The notes under the pieces: generated by a model
The model's input: only the letters and a program-made list of their open reading frames with translations
Told to the model about the DNA's origin: nothing
Database searches by the model: none
Assembly (NCBI GenBank): GCA_031267635.1
Contig: JAIRYX010000518.1
Location: forward strand, 1-17,983
Origin: Planctomycetaceae bacterium
GTDB lineage: Bacteria > Planctomycetota > Planctomycetia > Pirellulales > Thermoguttaceae
Reading direction: 5' to 3'
Length of the DNA stretch: 17,983 bases
Position numbers and translations under genes: made by a program
Part shown: piece after piece, positions 1-7,281 of the stretch
Layout: each line of letters opens with the position of its first letter
Position numbering within the stretch: position 1 is the stretch's first letter

Positions 1-82
1 ACTAGCCATATTACGTACCCCCCCCCCCCGACACAGTTTTACACAATCCAAGAAAATCACACGCGTTGTTTAATTTTTTCAT
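1..82 (-). CDS. Partial CDS leaving the window at its left edge, poly-G near the start (unknown protein)
   Basis: Read on the minus strand, an ATG at 82-80 opens a frame with no stop to position 1. It is preceded by a good Shine-Dalgarno, AAGGAG at 96-91, 8 nt before the ATG. The visible product begins MKKLNNACDFLGLCKTVS, then four glycines and YVIWL; there is no recognisable domain in 27 residues. The glycines come from an uninterrupted run of 12 G (C12 on the plus strand, 18-29). The SD lies in the loop of a small hairpin with arms CTGAA and TTCAG (85-99). I do not recognise the protein. It could be a genuine start or an untranslated leader-like fragment; only the SD and open frame support it. 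Confidence 0.4.
18..29. repeat. C12 homopolymer tract
   Basis: Twelve consecutive C on the plus strand lie inside the partial minus-strand frame, giving Gly-Gly-Gly-Gly at codons 19-22. Tracts of this length are slippage-prone, and a one-base change would shift the downstream frame. Homopolymers of this kind are also a common place for sequencing or assembly error. Confidence 0.9.
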
Positions 83-124
83 CGCTGAAACTCCTTCAGT
101 TTAGTTTTTTTGAAATGAATGACA

Positions 125-141
125 AAAATCACAGTGATTTT
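125..141. promoter_or_regulatory. 17-bp perfect dyad, possible operator
   Basis: AAAATCACAGTGATTTT is a perfect inverted repeat with 8-bp arms around a central A. It lies about 45 bp upstream of the partial minus-strand gene start at 82. The minus-strand hexamer TATAGA (152-147) lies just upstream and could be a -10, but there is no good -35. Operator-like symmetry is seen; the binding protein is unknown. Confidence 0.3.
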
Positions 142-253
142 GCCATTCTATAAATGATTCGATAATATTATTATGCACAGATAAACGGAATGCGTCAATA
201 GGAATTGTTGGAATTGGAGGAATTTTTTTTTGAAAAATATTCAAAATCTTTGC

Positions 254-306
254 AACTATTCAGTCACCCAAACCGAAATAAACCCGCACTTGGCGTCTGA
301 ATAGTT
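254..306 (+). repeat. AACTATTCAG-ended dispersed element, copy 1
   Basis: The 53-bp segment has perfect 10-bp inverted ends, AACTATTCAG (254-263) and CTGAATAGTT (297-306). Its interior (ATTCAGTC, AATAAA, CGCAC and so on) matches the reverse complement of 11916-11967 at roughly three of four positions by hand alignment, and its right half matches 13876-13905. The three copies sit in three different intergenic gaps, so this is a small dispersed, non-coding element. Confidence 0.6.
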
Positions 307-481
307 ATCCGAAAGATTTTACTATTGCCGTCCTTATTTATCAAGTTTCCCTTAGTCGCCGACATAGCCCCAAAACTCGCCATTAGTCCCTTATGTTTTA
401 GACCTTATTTGGTTTGAGCGATTGAATCGTTACGTTTCCTGAATGTTGATCGCTCGTTTCGTGTTGCCGCTACGAAGCCCC

Positions 482-570
482 TCAATTTCCCTTGATATGA
501 AAAATGTCAAATTGATAGGTATTTTACGGTGAAAAATGCCAACCAAGGGAAATTGCGTGACTTTGCACTA
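482..570. repeat. Inverted hairpin unit, left copy (REP/BIME-like)
   Basis: This segment is the imperfect reverse complement of 783-866, sharing GGTATTTTACG, GTCAAATT and TGACTTTGCACTA. The unit is also a hairpin itself: CAATTTCCCTTG (483-494) pairs perfectly with CAAGGGAAATTG (544-555). A hairpin unit in two opposed copies resembles bacterial interspersed mosaic elements or a MITE pair. No transposase is adjacent. Confidence 0.7.
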
Positions 571-573
571 CGT

Positions 574-682
574 TGTCAATTGGTAACTATTCAGTAGAGC
601 CATGTTTTGAGTGAGGGCAAACGAAATTTTGGCCTATCCCAATCAAAAACCTGCCCCTACCGGATAGTTACGTCAATTGACA
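574..682. repeat. Nested inverted repeat between the two hairpin units
   Basis: TGTCAATTGGTAACTAT (574-590) is the near-perfect reverse complement of 664-682 (ATAGTTACGTCAATTGACA); the right arm has two extra bases. The left arm runs into AACTATTCAG (585-594), the terminal sequence of the dispersed ~52-bp element. The left arm starts only 3 bp after the outer left unit, whereas about 100 bp separate the right arm from the outer right unit. Confidence 0.55.
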
Positions 683-723
683 GCAGGGAGAAAATCTCTA
701 AAATTAATTTCTCAATTGTCGGC

Positions 724-785
724 GTTTTGAGTTAAAACCCCAGGGTTGTGAGTTCAAACCTTATAGTTTTGAGTTTAAACCCTAG
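724..785 (+). repeat. Three 21-bp direct repeats (GTTTTGAGTT-AAACC type)
   Basis: Copies start at 724, 745 and 766 (21, 21 and 20 bp), each of the form GTTkTGAGTTyAAACCyyAk. A divergent fourth copy may lie at 604-623. They occupy the part of the palindromic region that has no counterpart on the left side. Confidence 0.6.
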
Positions 786-866
786 TGCAAAGTCATGCAA
801 TTTCACTTGACATTTGTCAACGTAAAATACCTATAAATTTGACCTTTTTATATCAAGAGAAATTGA
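783..866. repeat. Inverted hairpin unit, right copy (REP/BIME-like)
   Basis: This is the opposed partner of 482-570. Its own internal arms are CAATTTCACTTGA (798-810) and TCAAGAGAAATTG (853-865), with one mismatch. It ends about 36 bp before the first ATG of the DUF1015 gene, so it probably lies in that gene's promoter or 5' leader and could affect transcription or mRNA folding. Confidence 0.65.
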
Positions 867-903
867 AGAAATTTTGAGGAAGAAACAAAATTTTTTCAAT
901 TAT

Positions 904-907
904 GGAG
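904..907 (+). promoter_or_regulatory. Shine-Dalgarno deciding the DUF1015 start
   Basis: GGAG lies 6 nt upstream of the ATG at 914 and overlaps the first codons of the longer frame that begins at 902. This favours the shorter product. Confidence 0.55.
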
Positions 908-913
908 TCAATT

Positions 914-2218
914 ATGCCGGAAATCGTTCCGTTTGCGGGAGTTCGTTATAACCTTGATAAAGTCGGCAAGCTTTCGGAAGTCATTGCGCCGCCGTATGAT
1001 GTGATTAGTCCATCCATGCGGGACGAATTGTATGATCAGCATCCGAACAACGTCATTCGTTTGATTCTCGACAAAATCCAACCGACCGACGATCAAGAAA
1101 ATAACCGCTACACGCGAACCGCGAAAACGCTTGCCGATTGGAAAACGTCGGGGATTTTGAAACAGGAAACGGAAGCGGCGTTGTATGTTTATCATCAGAT
1201 TTATACGGTCGAGGGAAAAGAGTATTGCCGTAAAGGATTTATGTGCGGCGTGAAAGCCGACCCGTTTGGCGAAGGATTGGTTTTTCCACATGAATTGACG
1301 TTGAGCGGTCCGAAAGCCGACCGTCTGATGCTGACAACGACATGCAAAACAAATTTTAGTCAAGTGTTTGGGCTATATCCCGATGACGGCGGCGCGGTTC
1401 AAAAAATCCTCGACGACGCGATTGTTTTTCTTACGCCGATTGAAGCGGCGGATCATTTGGGCGTTTTGAACCGCGTTTGGATTGTTACCGACAAAAACGT
1501 GATTGATTCTGTTGTAAAAATTATCAATCCGCTGCCGATTTTCATTGCCGACGGACATCATCGTTACGAAACCGCGTGCAATTATCGGAAACAAATCGCT
1601 GAAATGGGCGAATTAACGCTTAATCATCCGGCAAATTACGTTTTGATGATGTGCGTGGCGATGGACGATCCGGGATTGATTGTGTTGCCGACGCATCGTT
1701 TGTTTCCGGGCGTGCCGGAATGGTCGGCGGGGGAATTGCGGGACAAGCTAGGCGATCTCTTCTCAGTGCAACCAATCGGAACAACGGCGAATACGGCGAT
1801 TCAAGCGTGGGCAAAAATCGACACGGAAAAACGTCAAGACCAAATCGCTCTTTATACGGCGAAAGATGAGACGTGGATTGTCGCCACGTTGACCGAAGCG
1901 GGTAAGCGAAAAATGGACGAAGCAGCAAACGATCATCATCCCGAATGGCGCGAGTTAGGCGTAAGCATTTTACATCGGCTTGTTGTGGACACGATTTTGC
2001 GGCTAACCGACATGGAAAAACCGAAATATGTGCATTTGGTTGAAGAGGTCATCGAGGAATTAAAAACCGGCAAATATCCGCTTGCTGCGTTGGTCATGCC
2101 CGCGACCATCCATCACATCCGCACGCTGTCGTTGATGGGAGAACGAATGCCGCCGAAAAGCACCTATTTCTATCCCAAACTCGCAAGCGGTTTGGTGTTT
2201 AAGCCGTTGGAATTATGA
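914..2218 (+). CDS. DUF1015 family protein
   Basis: The 434-residue protein has the features of the DUF1015 family: an N-terminal MPEIVPFAGVRYN start, IAPPYDVIS (about 23-32), PHELTLSGPKADRL (125-138), the family-defining ADGHHRYETA (212-221), and a C-terminus reading MPPKSTYFYPK followed by SGLVFKPL. The biochemical role of the family is not established to my knowledge. It is cytoplasmic, with no signal peptide. I prefer the ATG at 914 over the in-frame ATG at 902, because GGAG at 904-907 sits 6 nt before 914, nothing comparable precedes 902, and family members start close to this point. The gene is convergent with the sulfatase gene, separated by only 11 bp, and no terminator is visible between them. 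Confidence 0.88.
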   Translation: MPEIVPFAGVRYNLDKVGKLSEVIAPPYDVISPSMRDELYDQHPNNVIRLILDKIQPTDDQENNRYTRTAKTLADWKTSGILKQETEAALYVYHQIYTVEGKEYCRKGFMCGVKADPFGEGLVFPHELTLSGPKADRLMLTTTCKTNFSQVFGLYPDDGGAVQKILDDAIVFLTPIEAADHLGVLNRVWIVTDKNVIDSVVKIINPLPIFIADGHHRYETACNYRKQIAEMGELTLNHPANYVLMMCVAMDDPGLIVLPTHRLFPGVPEWSAGELRDKLGDLFSVQPIGTTANTAIQAWAKIDTEKRQDQIALYTAKDETWIVATLTEAGKRKMDEAANDHHPEWRELGVSILHRLVVDTILRLTDMEKPKYVHLVEEVIEELKTGKYPLAALVMPATIHHIRTLSLMGERMPPKSTYFYPKLASGLVFKPLEL

Positions 2219-2229
2219 CACAATGTGTA

Positions 2230-3573
2230 TTACTTTTCCAATGGCCAATCGGGAGAATCGGTACGTAAAGTTTGAAACATTTGCTCGCCAATTTGAATCA
2301 AGCCGCTCTGTTCTGCCGCCAGATTTTTCGATTCACTCACGTCGGTTTTTAGATTATATAGCTCTATCGGTTTTTGGATTCCGTTTCTGACAAATTTCCA
2401 ATCTTTCCAACGAATCGCCTGAATAGGGATTTTTCCTTCGTGTAATTCCCAATAAAACGTATCACGATCTATCTTTTTGCCTTCAAGAAGTAATGGCAAA
2501 AGCGATACTCCGTCTAACGGCGTTCCATCAGGAATTGAAGTTTTGGAAATTTCAGCAAATGTCGGAAAAATATCCCAAAAAGCAATCGGTGTTTCCTCAA
2601 TTTTACCCGAAGGGATATTTTTCAACCAACGCGCAAGAAATGCTTGTCGGATTCCGCCTTCATAAAGTCCTCGTTTATAACCTCGAAATCCATTACCGGA
2701 ATTGAAAAATTGGAAAGTTTCCGAATCGGGCGCAAATGCCGAACCGTTATCGCCGGCAAAAAAAATAACGGTATTTTTATCCAAATTCAGTTCTTCAAGA
2801 AGTTTCAAAATCATTCCAACTTGCGTATCAAGCCGCGTACACATAGCGGCATACGTTTTTTCATGTTCCGTCCATCCGGTATTATCTTTATAGATTCCCA
2901 AATCATCAATCTCGTATTTTCCGTGCGGAAGAGTCGTCGAAAAGAAGAAGAAAAATGGTTTATCTTTATGGTCGCGTATCCATTGAATAGAGCGATCTAT
3001 TATCCAATCGGGGGCGTAAGTTTTACCATCCAGCTCAATTCGTTGATCATTTTCATAAAGATATTCCGGAAAATAATTATGGGCATGGAATTGACAATTA
3101 AATCCGTAAAAATTATCGAATCCCATTTTGAGCGGATCTCCTGATGTTTGAAACATTCCCATTCCCCATTTTCCGGCACATAATGTATGGTAACCGTTTG
3201 TTTTCAAAAGTTTGGGAATTGTCGATGTGTTTTCAGGGAGCGGTTTTTGACCTTCGTTACCAATTCGTCGGTTTCCACGAATCGGACAATGACCGCAATG
3301 CAACCCTGTCATCAATGATGAACGCGACGGCGCACATACGCTGGTACCGCTGTATCCCTGCGTAAACAAAACGCCTTCACGGGCTATTCGATCAATATGA
3401 GGAGTTTGAATTTTTGTTTGACCATAACAACCAACATCGCCAATACCAATGTCATCCGCGAGAATGAAAATGATATTGGGCTTTTCAGCTGCTTCCGTGA
3501 ATAAAAAACAGTAGGTCATTCCAATTGCAAACAACAACCCTGTCATAGTTTTTTGAAATAGAAAATTTTTCAT
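2230..3573 (-). CDS. Secreted type I sulfatase (formylglycine-dependent, Cys-type)
   Basis: The 447-residue protein has an N-terminal signal sequence (about 1-29, ending TEAAE), then PNIIFILADD with the metal-binding Asp pair (40-41). The sulfatase signature CAPSR (80-84) carries Cys80, which in this family is converted to formylglycine. GKWGMG (134-139) keeps the catalytic Lys135 but has Gly where GKWH is commoner. LPH (His217) and GDNG (D275, N276) complete the site, and the C-terminal subdomain carries ELYNLKTDVSE-type sequence (404-414). It hydrolyses sulfate esters in the periplasm or outside the cell; the substrate cannot be read from sequence, but sulfated glycans are usual for planctomycetes. 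SD AAAGGA precedes the ATG. It is the last gene of the minus-strand unit, 14 bp after the lipoprotein gene. A maturase is not in the window. Confidence 0.93.
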   Translation of the reverse strand: MKNFLFQKTMTGLLFAIGMTYCFLFTEAAEKPNIIFILADDIGIGDVGCYGQTKIQTPHIDRIAREGVLFTQGYSGTSVCAPSRSSLMTGLHCGHCPIRGNRRIGNEGQKPLPENTSTIPKLLKTNGYHTLCAGKWGMGMFQTSGDPLKMGFDNFYGFNCQFHAHNYFPEYLYENDQRIELDGKTYAPDWIIDRSIQWIRDHKDKPFFFFFSTTLPHGKYEIDDLGIYKDNTGWTEHEKTYAAMCTRLDTQVGMILKLLEELNLDKNTVIFFAGDNGSAFAPDSETFQFFNSGNGFRGYKRGLYEGGIRQAFLARWLKNIPSGKIEETPIAFWDIFPTFAEISKTSIPDGTPLDGVSLLPLLLEGKKIDRDTFYWELHEGKIPIQAIRWKDWKFVRNGIQKPIELYNLKTDVSESKNLAAEQSGLIQIGEQMFQTLRTDSPDWPLEK

Positions 3574-3587
3574 TTTTATCCTTTGAC

Positions 3588-4133
3588 TTACTTTTCTAGG
3601 TCTTTGATTCTATACTCTACAGCGTTTCCAACGTCAACCGTTCGTTTATTTGTCCCTTTTGGGATTTCTATTTCATAAGGCGTTTGTTCTGCTTGGCTGA
3701 ATTTTTCTTCGACAAGCCCGAACCAAGGGCGAATTTCGTGTGAAGCAAGGTCTTCCCATTTTGTATATTGCGGCGTTCCTTCTTGCGGCGGCGCACCATA
3801 TTTGCTTGGTCCCTGTTTTGTTTTTGAAACGAGAACTTTATAAATTCCAATCGGAGCGCCATCATACTGAGCGTTAGTACGAATGATCGCTTTTCCCTCA
3901 TGATCCGTCGTTCCCATAGGAAACCAAAGTTGACCGTTTTCAGGACGGCTTAAGTCGGTCAATTGAAGCGTTACCATTGCGTCAGCAAGCGGTTTGTTTT
4001 CTTGAATCACTGTAATTTCACACGGATATAAACGCGGTAGGTCTTTAGGAAGATTCGATTTTCCGCAACTGGAACAAACCAAAACAATCATTAACCAAAA
4101 TAAAAATCTTTTATTCATCATTTTTGCTGTCAT
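3588..4133 (-). CDS. Small lipoprotein with carboxypeptidase-regulatory-like (Ig-like) domain
   Basis: This 181-residue product starts MTAKMMNKRF, followed by a hydrophobic stretch and CSSC. Cys23 is a plausible lipid attachment site, although the -3 residue is Cys rather than Leu. The body (about 33-120) resembles the beta-sandwich, carboxypeptidase-regulatory-like domains of many small planctomycete lipoproteins: CEITVIQENKPLADAMVTL, then a DHEGKAIIRTNA-type turn and a GIYKVLVSK strand. Such proteins often lie beside DUF1559 and sulfatase genes; their role is unknown. The frame extends upstream to an ATG at 4370, but that would overlap the HzsA-related gene and bury the signal sequence. Starts at 4121 and 4118 are also possible, since none has a strong SD. 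A 145-bp gap precedes it, longer than the other gaps in the unit. Confidence 0.75.
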   Translation of the reverse strand: MTAKMMNKRFLFWLMIVLVCSSCGKSNLPKDLPRLYPCEITVIQENKPLADAMVTLQLTDLSRPENGQLWFPMGTTDHEGKAIIRTNAQYDGAPIGIYKVLVSKTKQGPSKYGAPPQEGTPQYTKWEDLASHEIRPWFGLVEEKFSQAEQTPYEIEIPKGTNKRTVDVGNAVEYRIKDLEK

Positions 4134-4202
4134 TCTATCTTGTACCTGTTCACGGCATTTTTTGCTCTTGGAGGAAATTCCGAAAATTGCTCCAAGGAAC
4201 AC

Positions 4203-4260
4203 GAGGGACTTTTGTGACTTTGGAAACTCTTTCCAGAAGCTTCCTCTGTCCTCAAAGTCC
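4203..4260. repeat. Long-loop inverted repeat between two operon genes
   Basis: GGGACTTT (about 4205-4212) and AAAGTCCC (about 4255-4262) are complementary, with a ~42-bp loop. On the plus strand the right arm runs into T-rich sequence. No plus-strand gene needs a terminator here, so it may instead be an mRNA structure attenuating or stabilising the minus-strand message between the HzsA-related and lipoprotein genes. Confidence 0.3.
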
Positions 4261-4278
4261 CTTTTTATTTCAATCGTT

Positions 4279-7269
4279 TTACTCCAACGTCGGATAAGCA
4301 ACGCCGCCGAGTAGTTGGGTTTCGCCGCCGTCTTTTTCGTAAACGCCGTAAAAGATAGAGCAGCAATCAAGCCACAGCGTGATGCGGCGCATTTCTTCTT
4401 CGGTCAGTTTGACGTCGTAATGTCCATCTTTGAGAATCGGATACAGTTTCGAGGCATACGCGCCGAATTTTCCCGGATAAGTCCTTAACGCATTGCCGTA
4501 ACTGTAAAATGCATAATCTTTAATCAAACTGTTATAAGACGCATACCATTTATTTTGAATCGGCATTTTGGCAAGATTCGGCGATGTGTCCGCGTTGTTT
4601 TCATGGCACGCAATGCAATTTTTGTCCAAAACCGGCTGCACAAGTTGCGGATAACTAAACGGATTCACGCCGGGAAAATCTATCGGAGTAATTTTAGACG
4701 GCGCACGTTTCATTGCGAGCGGCATTTTGTTTAATGTTACCGGCGTATGACGCTTTTGTTCATGGCAACCGTCGCACGTCATATTTTCATTTGCTTGAAA
4801 GTACGCCGCACTTCGCATCGATTGCACCGCTAAACCGTTTTGATCGATCGCCTGAAACACCAATTCACGATGTGCCGGCGCTATAAAATGCGCACTTCCG
4901 TCCGCCTCCACCGGAACAGTTCCCAACACATAACGCGGAATGACAACGGAATTAGGACTTGTGGGTTCGCGTTTTCCAATATCATGCGACGGTTTGCCCG
5001 AAGGAACTGACATCGGAATCATTTGTAAAATACGAATTTCCTTAATCTCTGTTTTTTCGGGCAATGGAAACAAACTTTCATAAGCATTCAACACGGAAAC
5101 TGTTGCTGTCAAATTTTTTTCTTTTTGAGGATCAACATACGGCTGGTTTTCGGTCACATTCGATGCAATGATTGCTGAAACCGGAGGAATTGGACGCGAT
5201 TGAATCGGAATTGGCGACATCGAACCGATTTCCGCATCGCGATAGATCAATTCTTTGTTACCGAAAGCGTCAATTAAATAAATACCGTAATCTCCACGTA
5301 CATATTGTTGTGCTTGCGCGCCGGGTTCATTTGCCATTGTAAAATCCGCGACGGCAAGATAGTATTTTTCTGAAAGCGGATACGGCGAACCGTAAACTTG
5401 ATAACCGCCTTGAGTTTCAGGAAACGCAACATCAGGCGTTATTCGTTTGACCGGCGCCATGCAATCATCGTCTTCGACTCGCGGATCGATCAAAATGAAC
5501 GATCCGTACGCTTGACCATGATGCGGTGCGGCAGTCGCAATTTGCAATGGCGAATTAGGAACGACACGGCAATCTAATTCCATATCGGCACGTTCATTTC
5601 GCGGAGAAAAATTTCCGTGAACCGCACGGGCGTCGCGTCCGTCAAGCGTTGTAATCCAAGGCATGTGAGCAGCGCTACCGTGCCTATCAATGTAATCCCA
5701 TCGTGTGTAAAGAATTCGTCCGTCATGCGTAACCGAAGGATTCCACTCATTGGTTTCGTGATAACTGAGACAACGCATCATCGTTCCGTCGTCGTTCATA
5801 TCGAATAATGTGTAAGTCGGACATTCGCGTCCGCAACGCAAATAACCGCCGCGGCGTTCCGTAATAAACGCTATGCGTCCATTCGGCAACCAACATGGGT
5901 CAAAATCGTTCCACGTTCCGTCAGTCAATTGCCGTAAGCTCGATCCGTCAATATTGACTGTGAAAATATGATGCGAGTCGCCGACGTCCCAATGTCCTTT
6001 CGATACGTCGGTATGAATGCGCTGTTTTTTATCACCGTTACATTCGACAAGCGCAAATGCGACACGTTTTCCATCAAAAGAAATATCGGGCGTAACAAAC
6101 GCTCCGTTTTCGAGTTTCTTTCCTTTTAAGCGTCCGTTTTCAACGATCGAGTGTTCTAATAAATTTCGCACTTTCGGCGAATTGCCGAATGGTTCCAATA
6201 AAATAAAAACACCGCCGCCCGACACAGAGTTTATACCGTAATATTGATCGCACATGTGATTAAATGCGGCGCGATGACGCTTGACGAATAATATTTCGTT
6301 GAATTTCAAAAGCGGATTTGTAAACGCGATTTGTCGGCGAAGTTTGCAGATTTTTTCATACACATCATAGCGTTTGACAGCATCATTTGTTTCAATCGTT
6401 TTGACTTCTTCGGCAAGTTGTTTCAATTTTTTATCTTGCGCCGATAAATCGGGAGCGTCCGGTAATTGTCGCAAATCGTCGAGCAACGCTGCTGTCCGTC
6501 GAAGTACAATATCTGCCGGATCACGGTCTTCCGGCAAAATCATTGAATCGCGTTGATAGACTTCATTTGCAATCGTTTCAAAACGCGAACGCTCTTTCAG
6601 ATTATCTGTCAAAAAAGCGTATTGTTGAGCAAGTTCGTTTTCTGGATTGAAACTTTTTCCGAGAGTTTCGCTCAAGACGTCCAAAGTTGTGAGCGGTTTC
6701 GCAGTAAAACGCACATCGTCGCAAATCAATTCTAATTCGGCAATGGATGCCCAATTTTTACCGTTAATTTCAGAAAGCGAACGCAATTTGAAATAACGCC
6801 CTTTTATTGGAGCGTCAAATATCAATTTTTGCGGATTTCGTGTTTTTTTTAATCTGCCTTGAAAAACTCGCGGCAAATTTTGAGAATCAACGCCAAGATA
6901 AATTTCGTACTTGTCAATCGCTCCGTTCCACGACGTATCTTGACGCGAAATAATCGAGAATCCGCGAATTTCAAATTCCGCCGTTAAATCGATCAGCAAT
7001 TCATGCGGCGGTTTTGCGATCTTTCCTTTTGCTGATTCCGTATGCCAAAACGTTTTCGCATTGCCGTCCATCGCAAAAAATCCCTGATAAGATTTTGCTT
7101 CACTGGAAGGCGTCGCTATCACGCGAACCGTACGCGACGGTTCGGTTTGCGCTAAAAGATGATTGAATAAAAAATGATTTGTCGATAAATTTCCGATAAC
7201 AAACAACAACGTTACCGAAAAAACAAAAGAGATTTTTGTCCAATGGTTTTTCATTTTTTCACTTTCCAT
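4279..7269 (-). CDS. HzsA-related exported dihaem protein with discoidin-like N-terminus and beta-propeller
   Basis: The 996-residue protein has a signal sequence (hydrophobic core about 13-27; cleavage possibly near LLAQ, 38-41). An F5/8 type C (discoidin)-like domain (about 48-185) follows, with AMDGNAKTFWHT and a terminal YFKLRSLSE strand. Next is a helical linker (about 200-315), then a TolB/PD40-like propeller (about 345-680) with repeats such as ISFDGKRVAFA, WLPNGRIAFIT and VTHDGRILYTRWD. VPVEADGSAHFIAPA (785-799) is typical of the planctomycete HzsA-related family. Two c-type haem motifs follow, CDGCH (832-836) and CIACH (885-889). HzsA is the alpha subunit of anammox hydrazine synthase; relatives are widespread in planctomycetes that do not perform anammox, so hydrazine synthesis should not be inferred. 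Likely periplasmic or surface-bound redox or carbohydrate-binding role. It starts 12 bp after the DUF1559 stop; an ATG at 7254 is an alternative start. Confidence 0.85.
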   Translation of the reverse strand: MESEKMKNHWTKISFVFSVTLLFVIGNLSTNHFLFNHLLAQTEPSRTVRVIATPSSEAKSYQGFFAMDGNAKTFWHTESAKGKIAKPPHELLIDLTAEFEIRGFSIISRQDTSWNGAIDKYEIYLGVDSQNLPRVFQGRLKKTRNPQKLIFDAPIKGRYFKLRSLSEINGKNWASIAELELICDDVRFTAKPLTTLDVLSETLGKSFNPENELAQQYAFLTDNLKERSRFETIANEVYQRDSMILPEDRDPADIVLRRTAALLDDLRQLPDAPDLSAQDKKLKQLAEEVKTIETNDAVKRYDVYEKICKLRRQIAFTNPLLKFNEILFVKRHRAAFNHMCDQYYGINSVSGGGVFILLEPFGNSPKVRNLLEHSIVENGRLKGKKLENGAFVTPDISFDGKRVAFALVECNGDKKQRIHTDVSKGHWDVGDSHHIFTVNIDGSSLRQLTDGTWNDFDPCWLPNGRIAFITERRGGYLRCGRECPTYTLFDMNDDGTMMRCLSYHETNEWNPSVTHDGRILYTRWDYIDRHGSAAHMPWITTLDGRDARAVHGNFSPRNERADMELDCRVVPNSPLQIATAAPHHGQAYGSFILIDPRVEDDDCMAPVKRITPDVAFPETQGGYQVYGSPYPLSEKYYLAVADFTMANEPGAQAQQYVRGDYGIYLIDAFGNKELIYRDAEIGSMSPIPIQSRPIPPVSAIIASNVTENQPYVDPQKEKNLTATVSVLNAYESLFPLPEKTEIKEIRILQMIPMSVPSGKPSHDIGKREPTSPNSVVIPRYVLGTVPVEADGSAHFIAPAHRELVFQAIDQNGLAVQSMRSAAYFQANENMTCDGCHEQKRHTPVTLNKMPLAMKRAPSKITPIDFPGVNPFSYPQLVQPVLDKNCIACHENNADTSPNLAKMPIQNKWYASYNSLIKDYAFYSYGNALRTYPGKFGAYASKLYPILKDGHYDVKLTEEEMRRITLWLDCCSIFYGVYEKDGGETQLLGGVAYPTLE

Positions 7270-7281
7270 TTGAAATTTAGT

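Larger units (their letters stand above)
83..913. other. Long repeat-rich intergenic region with no supported gene
   Basis: Roughly 830 bp without a credible coding frame. It holds, in order, the 17-bp dyad (125-141), one copy of the AACTATTCAG-ended element (254-306), a pyrimidine-rich stretch with GTCC(C)TTA-type motifs (about 329-410), two inverted hairpin units (482-866), and three 21-bp direct repeats (724-785). No tRNA or rRNA is visible. Confidence 0.6.

Noticed and set aside
724..785. tRNA-like GAGTTCAAACC T-arm resemblance
   Set aside because: It is one of three 21-bp direct repeats; no acceptor stem or anticodon arm can be drawn around it.
1651..1869. Plus-strand frame inside the DUF1015 gene and many similar internal frames elsewhere
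   Set aside because: They are out-of-frame shadows of well-supported genes, with no SD and no recognisable product.
4134..4370. N-terminal extension of the lipoprotein frame to an ATG at 4370
   Set aside because: It would overlap the HzsA-related gene and place the signal sequence internally.
4279..7269. Reading the HzsA-related protein as evidence for anammox
   Set aside because: Related proteins are common in non-anammox planctomycetes, and no hzsB/C or other hydrazine genes are present in the window.
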